From Zygnema cylindricum (Eukaryota; Streptophyta; Zygnematophyceae; Zygnematales; Zygnemataceae): a stretch of 64,000 nt of DNA. The translations under genes and the position numbers were made by a program. Below are positions 1 to 11,300 of this stretch, one piece after another; positions within the stretch are counted from its first letter, which is position 1; the number at the start of each line of letters is the position of its first letter. Below the pieces are notes generated by a model that was given only the letters and a program-made list of their open reading frames with translations, was not told the origin of the DNA and made no database searches. The DNA is taken from NCBI GenBank assembly GCA_037447655.1, contig JBBHKE010000999.1, positions 313,939 through 377,938 of the forward strand, read 5' to 3'.

Positions 1-250
1 AAGGAATCTTCGAATTTTCTCCCATTAGCAGTAAGTTATAGATGGTCTAAGTTGACCTTTTGTTCAGGAGATCTCTCGGCGAGAGGCGCCTACCTACTAA
101 ATTTTCTAAGTCCTATCTCTCTCTAAACTCTATCTACTAATGTACGGCACCAATCACATTACTGTGTCGTACAAAAAAATACAGGTGCCGATGTACTTTT
201 TGTACGGCCATCATACGACATGGCCGAAATGTAGACACATGTCATATCCA
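1..250 (-). repeat. Fragment of an LTR related to the inner copia LTR
   Basis: Read left to right, this stretch aligns with the reverse complement of roughly 7900-8100 in the inner copia LTR. Shared landmarks are a block reading CTATCTACTAA, then CCAATC-A-ATTACTGT, then GCCGATGTACTTT and GTACGGCC. The similarity is partial, so this is a diverged relative or an older copy, and it runs off the left edge and into the assembly gap. Seen by eye, not aligned by program. Confidence 0.6.
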
Positions 251-252
251 GA

Positions 253-256
<4 letters not shown>

Positions 257-293
<37 letters not shown>
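257..293. repeat. (GA)n microsatellite abutting a gap
   Basis: An uninterrupted run of GA dinucleotides stops exactly at the first N, so the assembly gap probably begins inside this simple repeat and its true length is unknown. Confidence 0.95.
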
Positions 294-918
294 NNNNNNN
301 NNNNNNNNNNNNNNNNNNNNNNNNNNNNNNNNNNNNNNNNNNNNNNNNNNNNNNNNNNNNNNNNNNNNNNNNNNNNNNNNNNNNNNNNNNNNNNNNNNNN
401 NNNNNNNNNNNNNNNNNNNNNNNNNNNNNNNNNNNNNNNNNNNNNNNNNNNNNNNNNNNNNNNNNNNNNNNNNNNNNNNNNNNNNNNNNNNNNNNNNNNN
501 NNNNNNNNNNNNNNNNNNNNNNNNNNNNNNNNNNNNNNNNNNNNNNNNNNNNNNNNNNNNNNNNNNNNNNNNNNNNNNNNNNNNNNNNNNNNNNNNNNNN
601 NNNNNNNNNNNNNNNNNNNNNNNNNNNNNNNNNNNNNNNNNNNNNNNNNNNNNNNNNNNNNNNNNNNNNNNNNNNNNNNNNNNNNNNNNNNNNNNNNNNN
701 NNNNNNNNNNNNNNNNNNNNNNNNNNNNNNNNNNNNNNNNNNNNNNNNNNNNNNNNNNNNNNNNNNNNNNNNNNNNNNNNNNNNNNNNNNNNNNNNNNNN
801 NNNNNNNNNNNNNNNNNNNNNNNNNNNNNNNNNNNNNNNNNNNNNNNNNNNNNNNNNNNNNNNNNNNNNNNNNNNNNNNNNNNNNNNNNNNNNNNNNNNN
901 NNNNNNNNNNNNNNNNNN
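294..918. other. Assembly gap of 625 N
   Basis: All bases are N. Any open reading frame drawn across this block is an artefact. Confidence 1.
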
Positions 919-928
919 TTTTTTTGCT

Positions 929-1075
929 CTTATGGGAGGGATGGAGGGAAAGAGGCAAAGAGGAGAGGGGAGGGAGATAGGGAGAGAAAAGGAGAGAGTG
1001 GGAATAAGGGAGGGAGGGAAAGAGGCCGAGGGGGGAGAAAGGAGAGAGGGAGAGGGTGGGAGAATGGGAGAGAGT
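929..1075. repeat. Purine-rich (GGGA/GAGAG) tract
   Basis: Almost every base on the plus strand is G or A, with recurring GGGAGGGA and GAGAGG. It matches the style of the longer blocks at about 16.9-17.7 kb and 61.4-61.7 kb. Non-coding simple sequence. Confidence 0.85.
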
Positions 1076-1705
1076 TAAAATGAGAAAAATAAGAGAGTGG
1101 GGGAGAGTTTTAATTAAAAACAAAAGAACTTTAACGGCCTTCTATTGTGTACTTTGGCAAATTTCTTGCTTTTTCTTGATTTGTTTCCAATGTATTGTGT
1201 ATTTTTCGGAAAGTTGGTGTTTGCACTTCGCTTTTGTCTTTTTTAGCTACAAGCCCCTATTATTTTTGAATATTTGTGTTTAATATTCTCGTTTTTTTTC
1301 TACCCATTATATTATTTTTTATCGTAGTCTATTTTTTCACATTTTGCTCACTTACGTAATTTAGTAGCTAACTTTGGCCACCTTCATTATTGCTTCTTCT
1401 CATTTACCATTCACCTGTGTCCATGGATTGTTGGAGGGGAGTTTTTTTAACATCTTCCTCGTACTTATGTTTACTTGTGCTTTTGGGTGTATAGTGTGTT
1501 TATTTTATGTATTTTTCATTTCAACTTTTATTTGATATTGTGGAATTTGTTGGATATTTATAATTGCTTGTCAATTTGAGGTTTGAGCTTGTTGTTTGTT
1601 GTGTGTGTATTCCACTTGTTTGTGTTTGAGAGCATAAGAATCATTGAGGAGGTTTGCCTTACAATTATTGTCAGGTGGGCTAATACTCAATGTGAGTACA
1701 TAGAA
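1076..1705. other. AT-rich stretch, nothing recognised
   Basis: T-rich sequence without a plausible gene, RNA gene or repeat end that I can identify. Its last five bases (1706-1710, GATAC) are the left target-site duplication of the outer copia element. Confidence 0.6.
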
Positions 1706-1710
1706 GATAC

Positions 1711-2792
1711 TGTTGTTCTACAACCACCGTTGCAGGCAGAGAACAAGCAGTAGTAGTGGAAATAGACATTAAAACAGCATAAACTATCAAAACACCTACT
1801 CAACAGCCAACTTTGATCCAACACATAATATGACTCAAAAAGCCAATAGGCATTAAATATGTCACAATGATACAAAACACATTAATTTAACAATTCCCAA
1901 AATTGCAGCCCAAATGACTTAGTCAACCATAAGATATGAAGTTCTGGAAGTTTCACAAAAATTGCCCTTAGAAAATCTTATTCCCAAAACTGGATGATTC
2001 AGAATTGTCTAAGTCCTAATTTATATACTCACTGTGAGAATCTACTGGTCACACTAATACGGGTGACTGTACAACAGTACTATCCTGACTAACGACAAAG
2101 TATCCAACCTGTACTTTAGTGTACCGTGCGTACCTCCAAAAACCTAATAATTATTTTCAAAAAACCTAATTAATAAAACACTAATTTTTATTGCACTCAA
2201 CTACAAAACAATGTTATTCAAATATTTTCAGATGGCGAACCATACAATATACGTTCCAGGTGCTTAGTCACAATGGTCGCTAAAGTCCAACCGACTGTCA
2301 TAGTGTAACACAAAGCACTTGAGTGCTTCATCACTTGTGGTCCCACGTGAATCATGCTTCGTCACTTGTGGTCCCACGTGTATCACGTCTGTGGTCCCAA
2401 TTGAATCGCGTCGGTGGACACGACCTGAAATCAACGATCATAAAACGTACCGTACCAAACTTCCCGAAATATCCACACGTTTCCAATCAATGATTATAAA
2501 AATATTTTGTAGCATACATTTCCAAAATATCCGTATGATTCCAAAAATAATGTACCATATATTATCCAAAGTATCTGGACCAGATGAATTCCGTCTCCAA
2601 CTGTCTACTACGTGACGCGTGTCGGCGCCACTCCGTACAACTTGCTAAAGTACAATACACTCTACTATACTTTTGCTATTGTAATACTAATAAATGTAAG
2701 TATTACAAACAACTACTTAGATAATATTCTAAGTCTTTTTGGTCTCCTCTCACGGCCCTATCTACTGAATATAAAGATTTTAATTTTCAACA
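1711..2792 (-). repeat. 3' LTR of the outer copia element (1082 bp)
   Basis: Starts TGTTGTTCTACAACC and ends TTTTCAACA on the plus strand, so the ends are TG...CA. It contains a short tandem set of CACTTGTGGTCCCACGTG-like units near 2331-2400, giving two perfect CACGTG G-boxes. G-boxes are bound by plant bZIP/bHLH factors, so this is a candidate regulatory region of the element; activity is not shown. Confidence 0.93.
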
Positions 2793-2828
2793 CTTCCCTA
2801 AATCTTTAGACTTAGTTACTCACTTAGT

Positions 2829-5800
2829 CTAATGGCCTCTCTGCAAATGAAACTTAGGAGCAGGAAGGGCTTTCGTTAACATTTCAGTCACCATCTTCTC
2901 ATATGGTAAATAGCATAATTTAATGACTTTTGCAAGTACTTTTTCTCTGACAAAGTGAAGTCTAACATCCACGTCTTTGCTCTTAAAGTGATGGTTGGGG
3001 TTAGAGGCAATTGCAATGGTTGCCTAGTTGTCACACCAGATAGCTTGAGGACCTGTTTGCATATACCCAAGTTTTTGTAAAATGGACTTGACCCGTAGGA
3101 GCTCCTTGATAGCGGAAGCTGCTACCATATTTTGTGACTCCATTGTGGATTGAGCTTTAACCATTTGTTATTTCCTACTCCAGGAGCAAGTTCCATCTCC
3201 AATCTTCAGAACAAACCCGGTTTTAGATTTCCTGCTTGGCATGTCTCCATAGCAAGCATCGCTCCACGTTTGTATTTTCACCTTTCCTCCTCCATGTACA
3301 AGCTTAAGATTTTGAGTGCCTGCAAGATATCTCAACACCTTTTTTTGCTGCTTCCCAATCTGCCTTTTTAGGATTCTGCACCTTTTTGCTGCTTCCCAGT
3401 CTGCCTTTTAAGGATTCTGCACACTTCTACTCAAGACTCCCACAACTGTTGCAATATCGGGCCTCGTACAGTTAATAAAATATATAAGACTTCCAACTAC
3501 CTGTCTATATGGCTTTAAGGCCATAAACTCTTCCTCCCCTGTCTCTAGACTCTCACAAACCATTATGTCTGAGTCTGAATCAATTCTTTCCAATTTCTGC
3601 CTGAAATCCATAAGAGTTACAGATCCTTTCACATCTTTCATTTCAAATCTTTCCGGCATGTTACCTATTACTTCTTTCTGAGTCAATATAATCAGCCTTT
3701 TGTTTTTGTCTCTTTCTACTTATATACCTAAGATATACTTCGCCTCTCCGAGGTCCTTCATCTCAAACCTAGACCTTAAAGTCGCTATAATGCGGTTTAT
3801 TTCATCCATTGACTAACTTATTAATAAAACATCATCCACATATACCACTATGTAAATTATCCTATCCTCTTCTTGTAAAACATATACAGAATGATCTGAG
3901 CTAATTCTCTTAAAACCTAACCCAGTCAAAAACTCATCTAACGTCAAATTCCATTGTCTGGGGGCTTGATTTAGCCCATACAAAGATTTCATCAGTTTAC
4001 ACACCAATTCCTCTTTTCATTATTATAAATACATATCAGGTTGTTTCATATAGATAGTCTCTTCTAACTCTCCATGCAAGAAAGTTGTTTTAACATCCAT
4101 TGGCTCTATTTCGATATTGTCTATAGCCGTTAGACTTAGCAAAATTCTGACAATAGTGAATCTCACAACTAGAGAGAAGGTTTCTTCAAAATCAATACCT
4201 TCTTTTTTATTATACCCCTTGGCCACTAGTCTAGCCTTGTATCTTTCAATGGTGTTGTCCGGGTTCAACTTCACCTTGAATACCCATTTGCTATCGATGG
4301 CTTTTCTACCCGAGCGAAGATCCACCAGCTCCCACAGCTGTGCCTCCATAATAGATTTTATTTCATCGTTCGCAACCTCGATCCAGTGATTTCTTTCAGG
4401 TGATGAAAAGGCCTTGGAATTGTTAAAGGCTCATCTATAGCTGAAAAAAAAGCAAAGTGAGAGCTTGCTTGCAGACGGCTGCTAGATCTCTTTCCCCCCA
4501 AAAATTCTGGGGCTGACATCGTTAGCAGCCTCTGATTTTTCTTTTTTTTTGTTTGAACCGTAACTTGAGTTGGAACTGACTGTGAGCAGTTCATTCCGCC
4601 TGAGTTATACTTGTGGTGGTTCATCCTGTGTAGGCACAAGAAGAACTGAAGAAAGAGGTGTCCCACTTGCCTGTGGAAAGTAGACTCACAATGTACGGTG
4701 AAAAATATCATATTCTTGTTTTTCCTTTGCTTGTTGATCTGGCACTTTAAATATGTCAACCGAATCCTGTCTATCTTCAATCTCGATATTTCTAGAGATA
4801 ATCACTTTCTGTTTTTCAAATACAAAAACTCTATATTTTTTTGCATTATCATCATACCCCATGAAAATTCCACGTAAGTTCTTAGCCTCCATTTTCCATC
4901 TATCCTGTGAGGTGTCCAAAATAAAGCACTTGCTACCAAAGATCTTAAAGTGACTAACATCAGGTTTTTCTCCTATCCAAAGTTCATAAGGTGTAGTGCT
5001 AACAGATCTAGAAGCAATTCTGTATTTAATATAAACAGCATAGTTTAGTGCTTCAGCCCTGAATTTCAAATCTAGCCCTTTATCTGCAAGCATGGACCGA
5101 GCACTCTCTGTCACTGTCATATTTAGTCTTTCAGAAACACCATTCTGTTCCGGTGTATATGGAATTGTAAAATTGTGACTGGTAACTTTCTGAACGAGAA
5201 ATTCTTTGAATTCCTTTAATGTGTATTCTCTTCTATTGTCCGATCTCAGTGCCAAGATTGGAACTCCATGAAGCTTTTCCGCCCACGCTTTGTAGTGCTT
5301 GAAGTGAGTAAACACTTCAGTTTTATGTTGCATGAAGTAAAATTTGGTGTACCTCGAGTAGTCATCTATGAATATAACCATATAGTGGACACCTCTAGCT
5401 AAAGCCACTTGTGAAGGACCGAGCTGCAAAACTTTTTCCGATCTGAGGTCTGTTTTCTGTGGAAATGGCAATCTATGGATCTTGCCAAGTGAACAACCAT
5501 CACATGATTTTATAGGATGAGAACTGAGAGAAACTCCATCATTTTTTCCCGAATTCACCATTTTCTTAAGACTATCATAATTCATATGTCCTAATGTTTT
5601 ATGCCACAACTCATTATCAGATTGGACACTAGAGTAGATAACATCATTTTCTTCATATTCGGCCATGTCTATCCGGTACATTTTGCTAGCATCTCTACTT
5701 CATATTACTGCTACTTTCCCTTTCTTGCTAACAACTTGTCTACCTCCTTTCTAAATGACTTCAAAGCCTTTATTGTACACTAAGGATGTAGAAAAAAAAA

Positions 5801-6948
5801 TCTTCCTAAAGTTTGGAACATACAAAAATTTGTAAAGGGTTCTCTCAACCGACTTTCCCCCCACAACTACCATCAAAGATACATCACCTTGAGCTGAGGT
5901 TTGGACACTCATAACACAAGCATAGTAGATACTCTTTGGAGACGTTTGCTGCAGATTCGTAAAAGTCGCCTTCTTCCAGCACATGTGGGCCGACGCTCCT
6001 GTGCCCATGATCCATCTTGAATATTTTGGCCCCTCCATGGCTGTTGCCGCAACAAATGACTCCGCCTCCTTTGGCTCATTGAAGCTCGAAGACTCGTCAG
6101 AAGCTGAAAAGAGAGCATTTCTACGGGTGAGATTTCCGTAAAAGCCTTTGTGATATTGGCTTTGCTGCCACCCTGGCCTGTATAAACCTGTCTCGTTTGC
6201 CTTTTTCAGCTTAGGACAATACTTGTATCCATGACCCTTCTCATAACAATAAAAACAAAAAGTGGAAGATGACCTATTCTGCCTCTGATTATACTGATTA
6301 AACTGATTCTGATTTTGGTTAAACTGATTCTTGTTCTTATTAACATGATTTATTTTGTCAAAGTCTGTTTCAAAAGCTTCAACCTTTCCTTCTCCTGCAA
6401 GGAGTTTAGTATTGGTCTCTTCCTCCAATATAAGATTATACGTTAATTGAAATGACCAGCTAGCTTTATCATGACTCTTTAGCTGAACAGACACACATTT
6501 GATGTTATTAGGGAGACCTGTAATAAGCAGAGCTGCCTGTTGAAACTCAAGAAATGACCCCCCAACAGCAATAATGTGCATCAATAAGTGCACGAAAATT
6601 GTCACAATACTCGACCATAGTTCCCCTCGCGTATTTGTATCCCCAAATTTTTCTAGCCACCAAGAACTCCTCCTGAACATTTGCTTTCTCAAAAGCGAAT
6701 TTCAGTGATGTCCAAATTTCCCTCCCTTTCTTCATTTTCATTTGAGACATGACCAGATTTTCCGAAATACAAAGGATTAGATTGTTCCTTGCCATTGAAT
6801 TATTTTTCGCCCAACTTGAATTTGTTTCATCAAGTTAGCCATCCAAGACCCCCAATAAGTCAACAGTTTCAAACAACGATTTAACCATCGCCGCCCAGTA
6901 CGCATACTTTTGGCCATTAAAGATAGAAATTCTTCACGAAAGGCCCAT
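2829..6948 (-). pseudogene. Decayed copia gag-pol of the outer element
   Basis: Fragments on the minus strand follow the copia order. Gag: an N-terminal IFNGQKYAYW-like segment near 6910 and a CCHC zinc knuckle with CFYC...H...C spacing near 6235-6280. Protease: the active-site motif reads GTGA instead of D-T/S-G-A (near 6010). Integrase: GAG-pre-integrase LWHKTLGHMNYDSL and core, 5681 downwards, with the first catalytic Asp region (HTDIWGP in the sister copy) lost. Reverse transcriptase: WVFKVKLNPDNTIERYKARL near 4280 and YVDD near 3835. RNase H: WSDA...GD near 3260 and TKALPAP near 2855. At least five stop codons or frame changes separate the pieces, including a TGA five codons into gag and a TAG/TAA within RNase H. 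Non-functional. Confidence 0.9.
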
Positions 6949-6952
6949 AACC
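6942..6952 (-). other. Primer binding site of the outer copia element (half-tRNA iMet type)
   Basis: Immediately inside the 5' LTR the minus strand reads GGTTATGGGCC. This is complementary to the anticodon arm, not the 3' end, of plant initiator tRNA-Met (GGCCCATAACC). It matches the primer site of the inner element for 11 bases and then diverges. The ATG inside it (6946-6948) is in register with the gag-like reading frame. Confidence 0.8.
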
Positions 6953-7312
6953 TGTTGTTTTACAACCACCGTTGCAGGCGGAGAACCAACAGTAGTAGTG
7001 GAAGTAGACATTAAAAACGGTAGAAACTATCAAAACACCTACTCAATGGCCAACTTTGATCCAACACAGAATATGACTCAATAGGTCAATATGCCTCAAA
7101 TTTGTCACAATGATACAAAACACATTTCCCAAAATTGCAGCCCAACTGACCAAGTAAACAAAAAGATATGATGTCTGGAAGTTTCACAAAAACTGCCCTT
7201 AGAAAATCATATTCCTAAAAGTGGATGATTTAGAATTGTCTAAGTCCTAGACTATATACTCACAATGAGTATCTACTGGTCACACTCTGATCACACTAAT
7301 ACGGGTGACTAT

Positions 7313-8316
7313 TGTTGAAATAAGTAGTTTTTTGTATTTTCTAGTATAAAATAAATTAGCGGAAACATATATAAGAAATGATGGCAGCCTGCCTCCATCT
7401 CTTCTCTCTCTCCCCCATACTTGTTGTAGTCACTAAAGGAGAGAGAGAGCGATGGAGCCATGGCTGCCTCAGCTCCATAGGAAGGGCTAAAGAGTGACTT
7501 AAGTCACTCTCAACAAAAGGTTGAGTCCGGCAGGACTCGAACCCCCGACCGGTAGAGCGCGGCGTAGCCGTTAGCTCTAACCAGTCTGTCGTAGAAGTCC
7601 GTTAGATAATATAGGGTTCCATTCATATATAAACTGTTGTATAGTACCGAAATGATCTAACTGGAATATGAAACGAAACGAACATAGAACTTGTTAAGGT
7701 TTAGTGCGAAACGTCATTTCGCACGAAACAAATGAAACAGACACTTTGAACGGTCGACATTTAATGTCGGATTTAATCCAACGGCGCACGTCCTCGCCGA
7801 GATCGCGGAATGGTCACTTTGGATTTTATGGACGTGGCATGACGTGGCGCCGCGTGGAAGGATAACATTCGGTCGCGGGAATTCCGGAGGAAATACGGAC
7901 AAGTGGAAAAATGACACGCGTCCACTCAAGAGCCTTGTCGTACACCGGCCGTACAGAAAGTACATCGGCCATAGTACCTTTCTGTACTTTACAGTAATAC
8001 GATTGGTTCGTACTTTAGTAGATAGGGGTTGTGAGAGGGATTTAGGACTACGGAAATATTTGGTAGACAGACACCTCTCTCTAAGAGAGCTTTGTATAAA
8101 TTGGCATTTTTTGCCGGCTCATAACTTATCGCCTGGTTGGCCGTTTTCAGTGATTCTTTTTGCTACGGACTCAGGGGAGTCCAGGCTACACACGGGTGCA
8201 GTCAAATTGTCAGTTTGCCTTCTTGGGCAGAAGTGGTCGTGGCTTAAAGTGGGTTAGTTAAATACTATCTAGAGGCTTCCTATATTCTGTGGTCCAATGG
8301 AGGACACAGAATTGCA
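7313..8316 (+). repeat. 5' LTR of the inner copia element (1004 bp)
   Basis: Begins TGTTGAAATAAG, ends GAATTGCA. Landmarks: a perfect 18-bp palindrome GAGTGACTTAAGTCACTC near 7492-7509, an antisense tRNA-like segment near 7521-7590, and an ATG at 8297 that opens the gag frame 20 bases before the LTR ends. A 137-codon open frame (7844-8257) is present in both LTRs. I treat it as chance because the LTRs are near-identical copies and it resembles no family I know. Confidence 0.95.
7521..7590 (-). other. tRNA-like segment inside the LTR (5' copy)
   Basis: On the minus strand this reads TGGTTAGAGC, a short hairpin region, then GGGGGTTCGAGTCCTGCC. GGTTCGAGTCC (7533-7543) fits the pol III B-box consensus GGTTCGANNCC, and TGGTTAGAGC resembles a tRNA D-arm. 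The acceptor and anticodon stems do not fold properly, so it is a tRNA-derived relic and not a tRNA gene. The same segment is in the 3' LTR at about 12867-12936 (B-box 12879-12889). Confidence 0.55.
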
Positions 8317-11300
8317 GGTTATGGGCCCACCCTCTAGGGTGCCCACCTTCAATGGATCTGGGTTCATCTATTGGGAAGCCATGATGATGGGAGCTTTGTG
8401 TGAAAAACGATACTGGGGTATCGTCAGTGGACAAGTGAAACGTCCACCTTCGGGAACTCCACCAGGATTTGGGGGAGTAAGGTTTTCTGCAACAACGGCT
8501 GCCTCAGCGGAGGAGGCAGTTGATGGGGACAGCAGTGTGTCCAAAAAGGAGAAAGGGAAGGAGATACCCCTCACTCCTATTGCCACAGTATCGGGAACGG
8601 CGACCGTGAAGACCGTGGAGAACGATACTCAAATGTGGGAGGATGTAAACATGGCTGCCAAGAACTTCATTTTGAGGCATCTCACTCAAGGTTTGGCCAC
8701 TCCTCATCTTCACATTTACAAGGCAGAGGAATTGTGGGAGAGTTTGGTAGAGATTTATTGAGCTGGAACTATTCAGGAGCTCCAGTTCGCTGAGCAAAAG
8801 CTATTGAGTTACACTTACAAAGGAGGAAAGATGTTAGATTACTGTAATGATCTTTCTTGTTTGTATATGGAAATGGAAAGTGCCGGGTGGACAGGTACAA
8901 TGAAAATGAAAGTTAACACCCTTATCATGAAATTACCAGATAAGTTCGAAAACATAGTGTACCGAGTACAGGGAATGCCTGATAGTTCATGGAAATGGAA
9001 CACAGTAGTCAGGATGATACTTGTGCAGGAAAACACAATGGAGATTAAGAGAGGAGGAAAGAGCATTCAAGCTCTAGTAGCAGGAGGGGACTGATGGGGG
9101 AAGGATCCGAAGAAACCTTATAGAGGGGAAAGAGATAATTATAGGGGACAGAGGCCCTCTAAGGGTCTTTGTCATTATTGCAAAAAGTCGGGACACTTTA
9201 TTGCAGATTGTGTCAAGTTGTCGGAGCTGAGGCTCCAAGAAAACCGTGGAGGGGGTTCTTCCAGAGGGAAGAAAAAGGCACTTGTGGTTACAAAAGTGTC
9301 AGGAGAAATCGAGGATGAGTCATCTGAGGAGGATGGGGAGCTTCTTCTTGACGAGAGTCTGGAGGAGAAGGAGATCCCTCGGAGGCAAAAGTGTGCCCTT
9401 GGAGCAATTCGGGAAGCTCCACAGGAAGGATGGATCATCGACTCACGTGCATCCATGCATATGTGCCGTGATAAAGAACTGTTCACTAAGCTACGAAAGA
9501 TTCCTACTGTAGAGATAGAGTATAGGGATGGGAGAGTGGTTACTACAGATCTAGTGGGATCAGTAGATCTGAAAGTCTTAGTGGAGGGTAAGACCTCTAT
9601 ACTTACATTCTCAGATGTACTTTACATTCCTCAGCTGAGTAAAAATCTTGTCTCTACGTCTGTGTTAGATGACAAAGAGTTTGATACCTTCACCAGAAAG
9701 AGAGTCTTTACAGCTAAGTATGGGAATGAAGTTTACTTCACAGCAGATAAGGGTAGCCAATGAATGTTTAGGCTTAACTTGAGTAATGAAAAGAAGAATG
9801 CTTACTATGTTGGTGTTCCTAAGGTGATGATTTGGCATAAGCGTTTGGGGCATGTGCATTTTGATAGGTTAAGGGAAATGAAAAAGCTTGGGGTAGTAGA
9901 TGGCATTCAGTTTGGGGATAATGAAATAATGGATGATTGTAGTGGTTGTGCTCAAGGTAAGGCTCACAGACTTCCCTTTCCCAAAGCCGCCACATATAGA
10001 GGTGAGAAAGTGTTAGATTTGGTCCACACAGATATTTGGGGACCTGCAAAAGTACCTTCGGTTGGAGGAAAGAGGTTTATGATGACAATAACTGATGATT
10101 GGTCTAGATACTCTAGGGTCTACTTTCTGAAAAATAAGTCTGAAGCATCCACTTACTTCAAAGAATATAAAGCTTGGAGTAAGAAGTTGCATGAAACCCC
10201 TATTAAGAGGATAAGGTGTGATAATGGGGGGGAATATACCTCTAACCAGTTTGAAGAATATCTGAGAGATGAGGGAGTGCAACACCAGAAAACTGTACCA
10301 TATAACCCGGAACAAAATAGGGTAGCTGAGAGGTTGAATAGAACACTAGGAGATAGTGCATGCAGTATGTTGGCAGACAAGAAAATAGGAAAGAGATTTT
10401 GGGCAGAGGCAATGAACTGTGCCAACTATATTAAGAATAGAGTCCTCACCTCAGCTGTAAAGGGACTCACACCTTATAAGAGATGGGTTGGAAGGAAACC
10501 AGATATCCACACCTTAAAGTATTTGGTAGCCAAGTTTACAGTCTTGACACGGATAGGAAAAACTGGAAACTAGATGCTAAGGGAAAACCTGGATACTTTG
10601 TGGGATATGATGAGGATGTTAAGGGATATAGAGTATATGACTTGGCAAAGAAAGATATCATTCTGGTCAAACACTTAGTTGTCATGGATGAAGGGAAGTC
10701 ATTTGACCCCTTCAAATATACAAAGAAGATTAGGATCAGATTTGAGTCTGAAAGTGAGGAGAACTCGGTCGTTCCCGAAAGGGATATGGGTGACACCGTG
10801 ATTACAGATTCAGGGGAGATCCAAGATACAGGAGACTCACCGGAAACCTCACATACTCCTATGGACTTCGAGGAGATAGAAGAAGCGGGACAAGAACCGG
10901 TTTCCATGGACAGGGGAGCCGATGAAACAGTGAGAAGAAATCCAAGACTTCCATCCATTCTTGCTTCAGAGTTTGAGGGAGGAAGAAGGAGCAGCAAAAG
11001 ATTACAGGAAAAACAAGTCGCTCATAAGGTAACTAAGCTATCTCACCCTGATGAGCCTCAGTCTTACTCGGAGGCAGTGAATAGTCCAGAGAAAGAAAGA
11101 TGGATTAGAGCTATAAATGATGAGATGGCTTCTATCATGGAAGCAAATACCTGGGAATTAGCAGATTGTCCTCCAGACAGAAAACCTATTGGGTGTAAAT
11201 GGGTATTTAAACTAAAACTGAACCCAGATAATACCATTGAAAGATATAAGGCTCGATTGGTAGCGAAGGGGTTCACCCAAAAGGAAGGGATTGACTATGA

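Noticed and set aside
140-1123. Long open frames on both strands over 140-1123
   Set aside because: They run through 625 N and simple repeats. The frame is an artefact of the gap.
7844-8257. 137-codon frame in the copia LTR, repeated at 13190-13603
   Set aside because: The two copies are the two LTRs of one element, so conservation between them says nothing about coding. No known domain.
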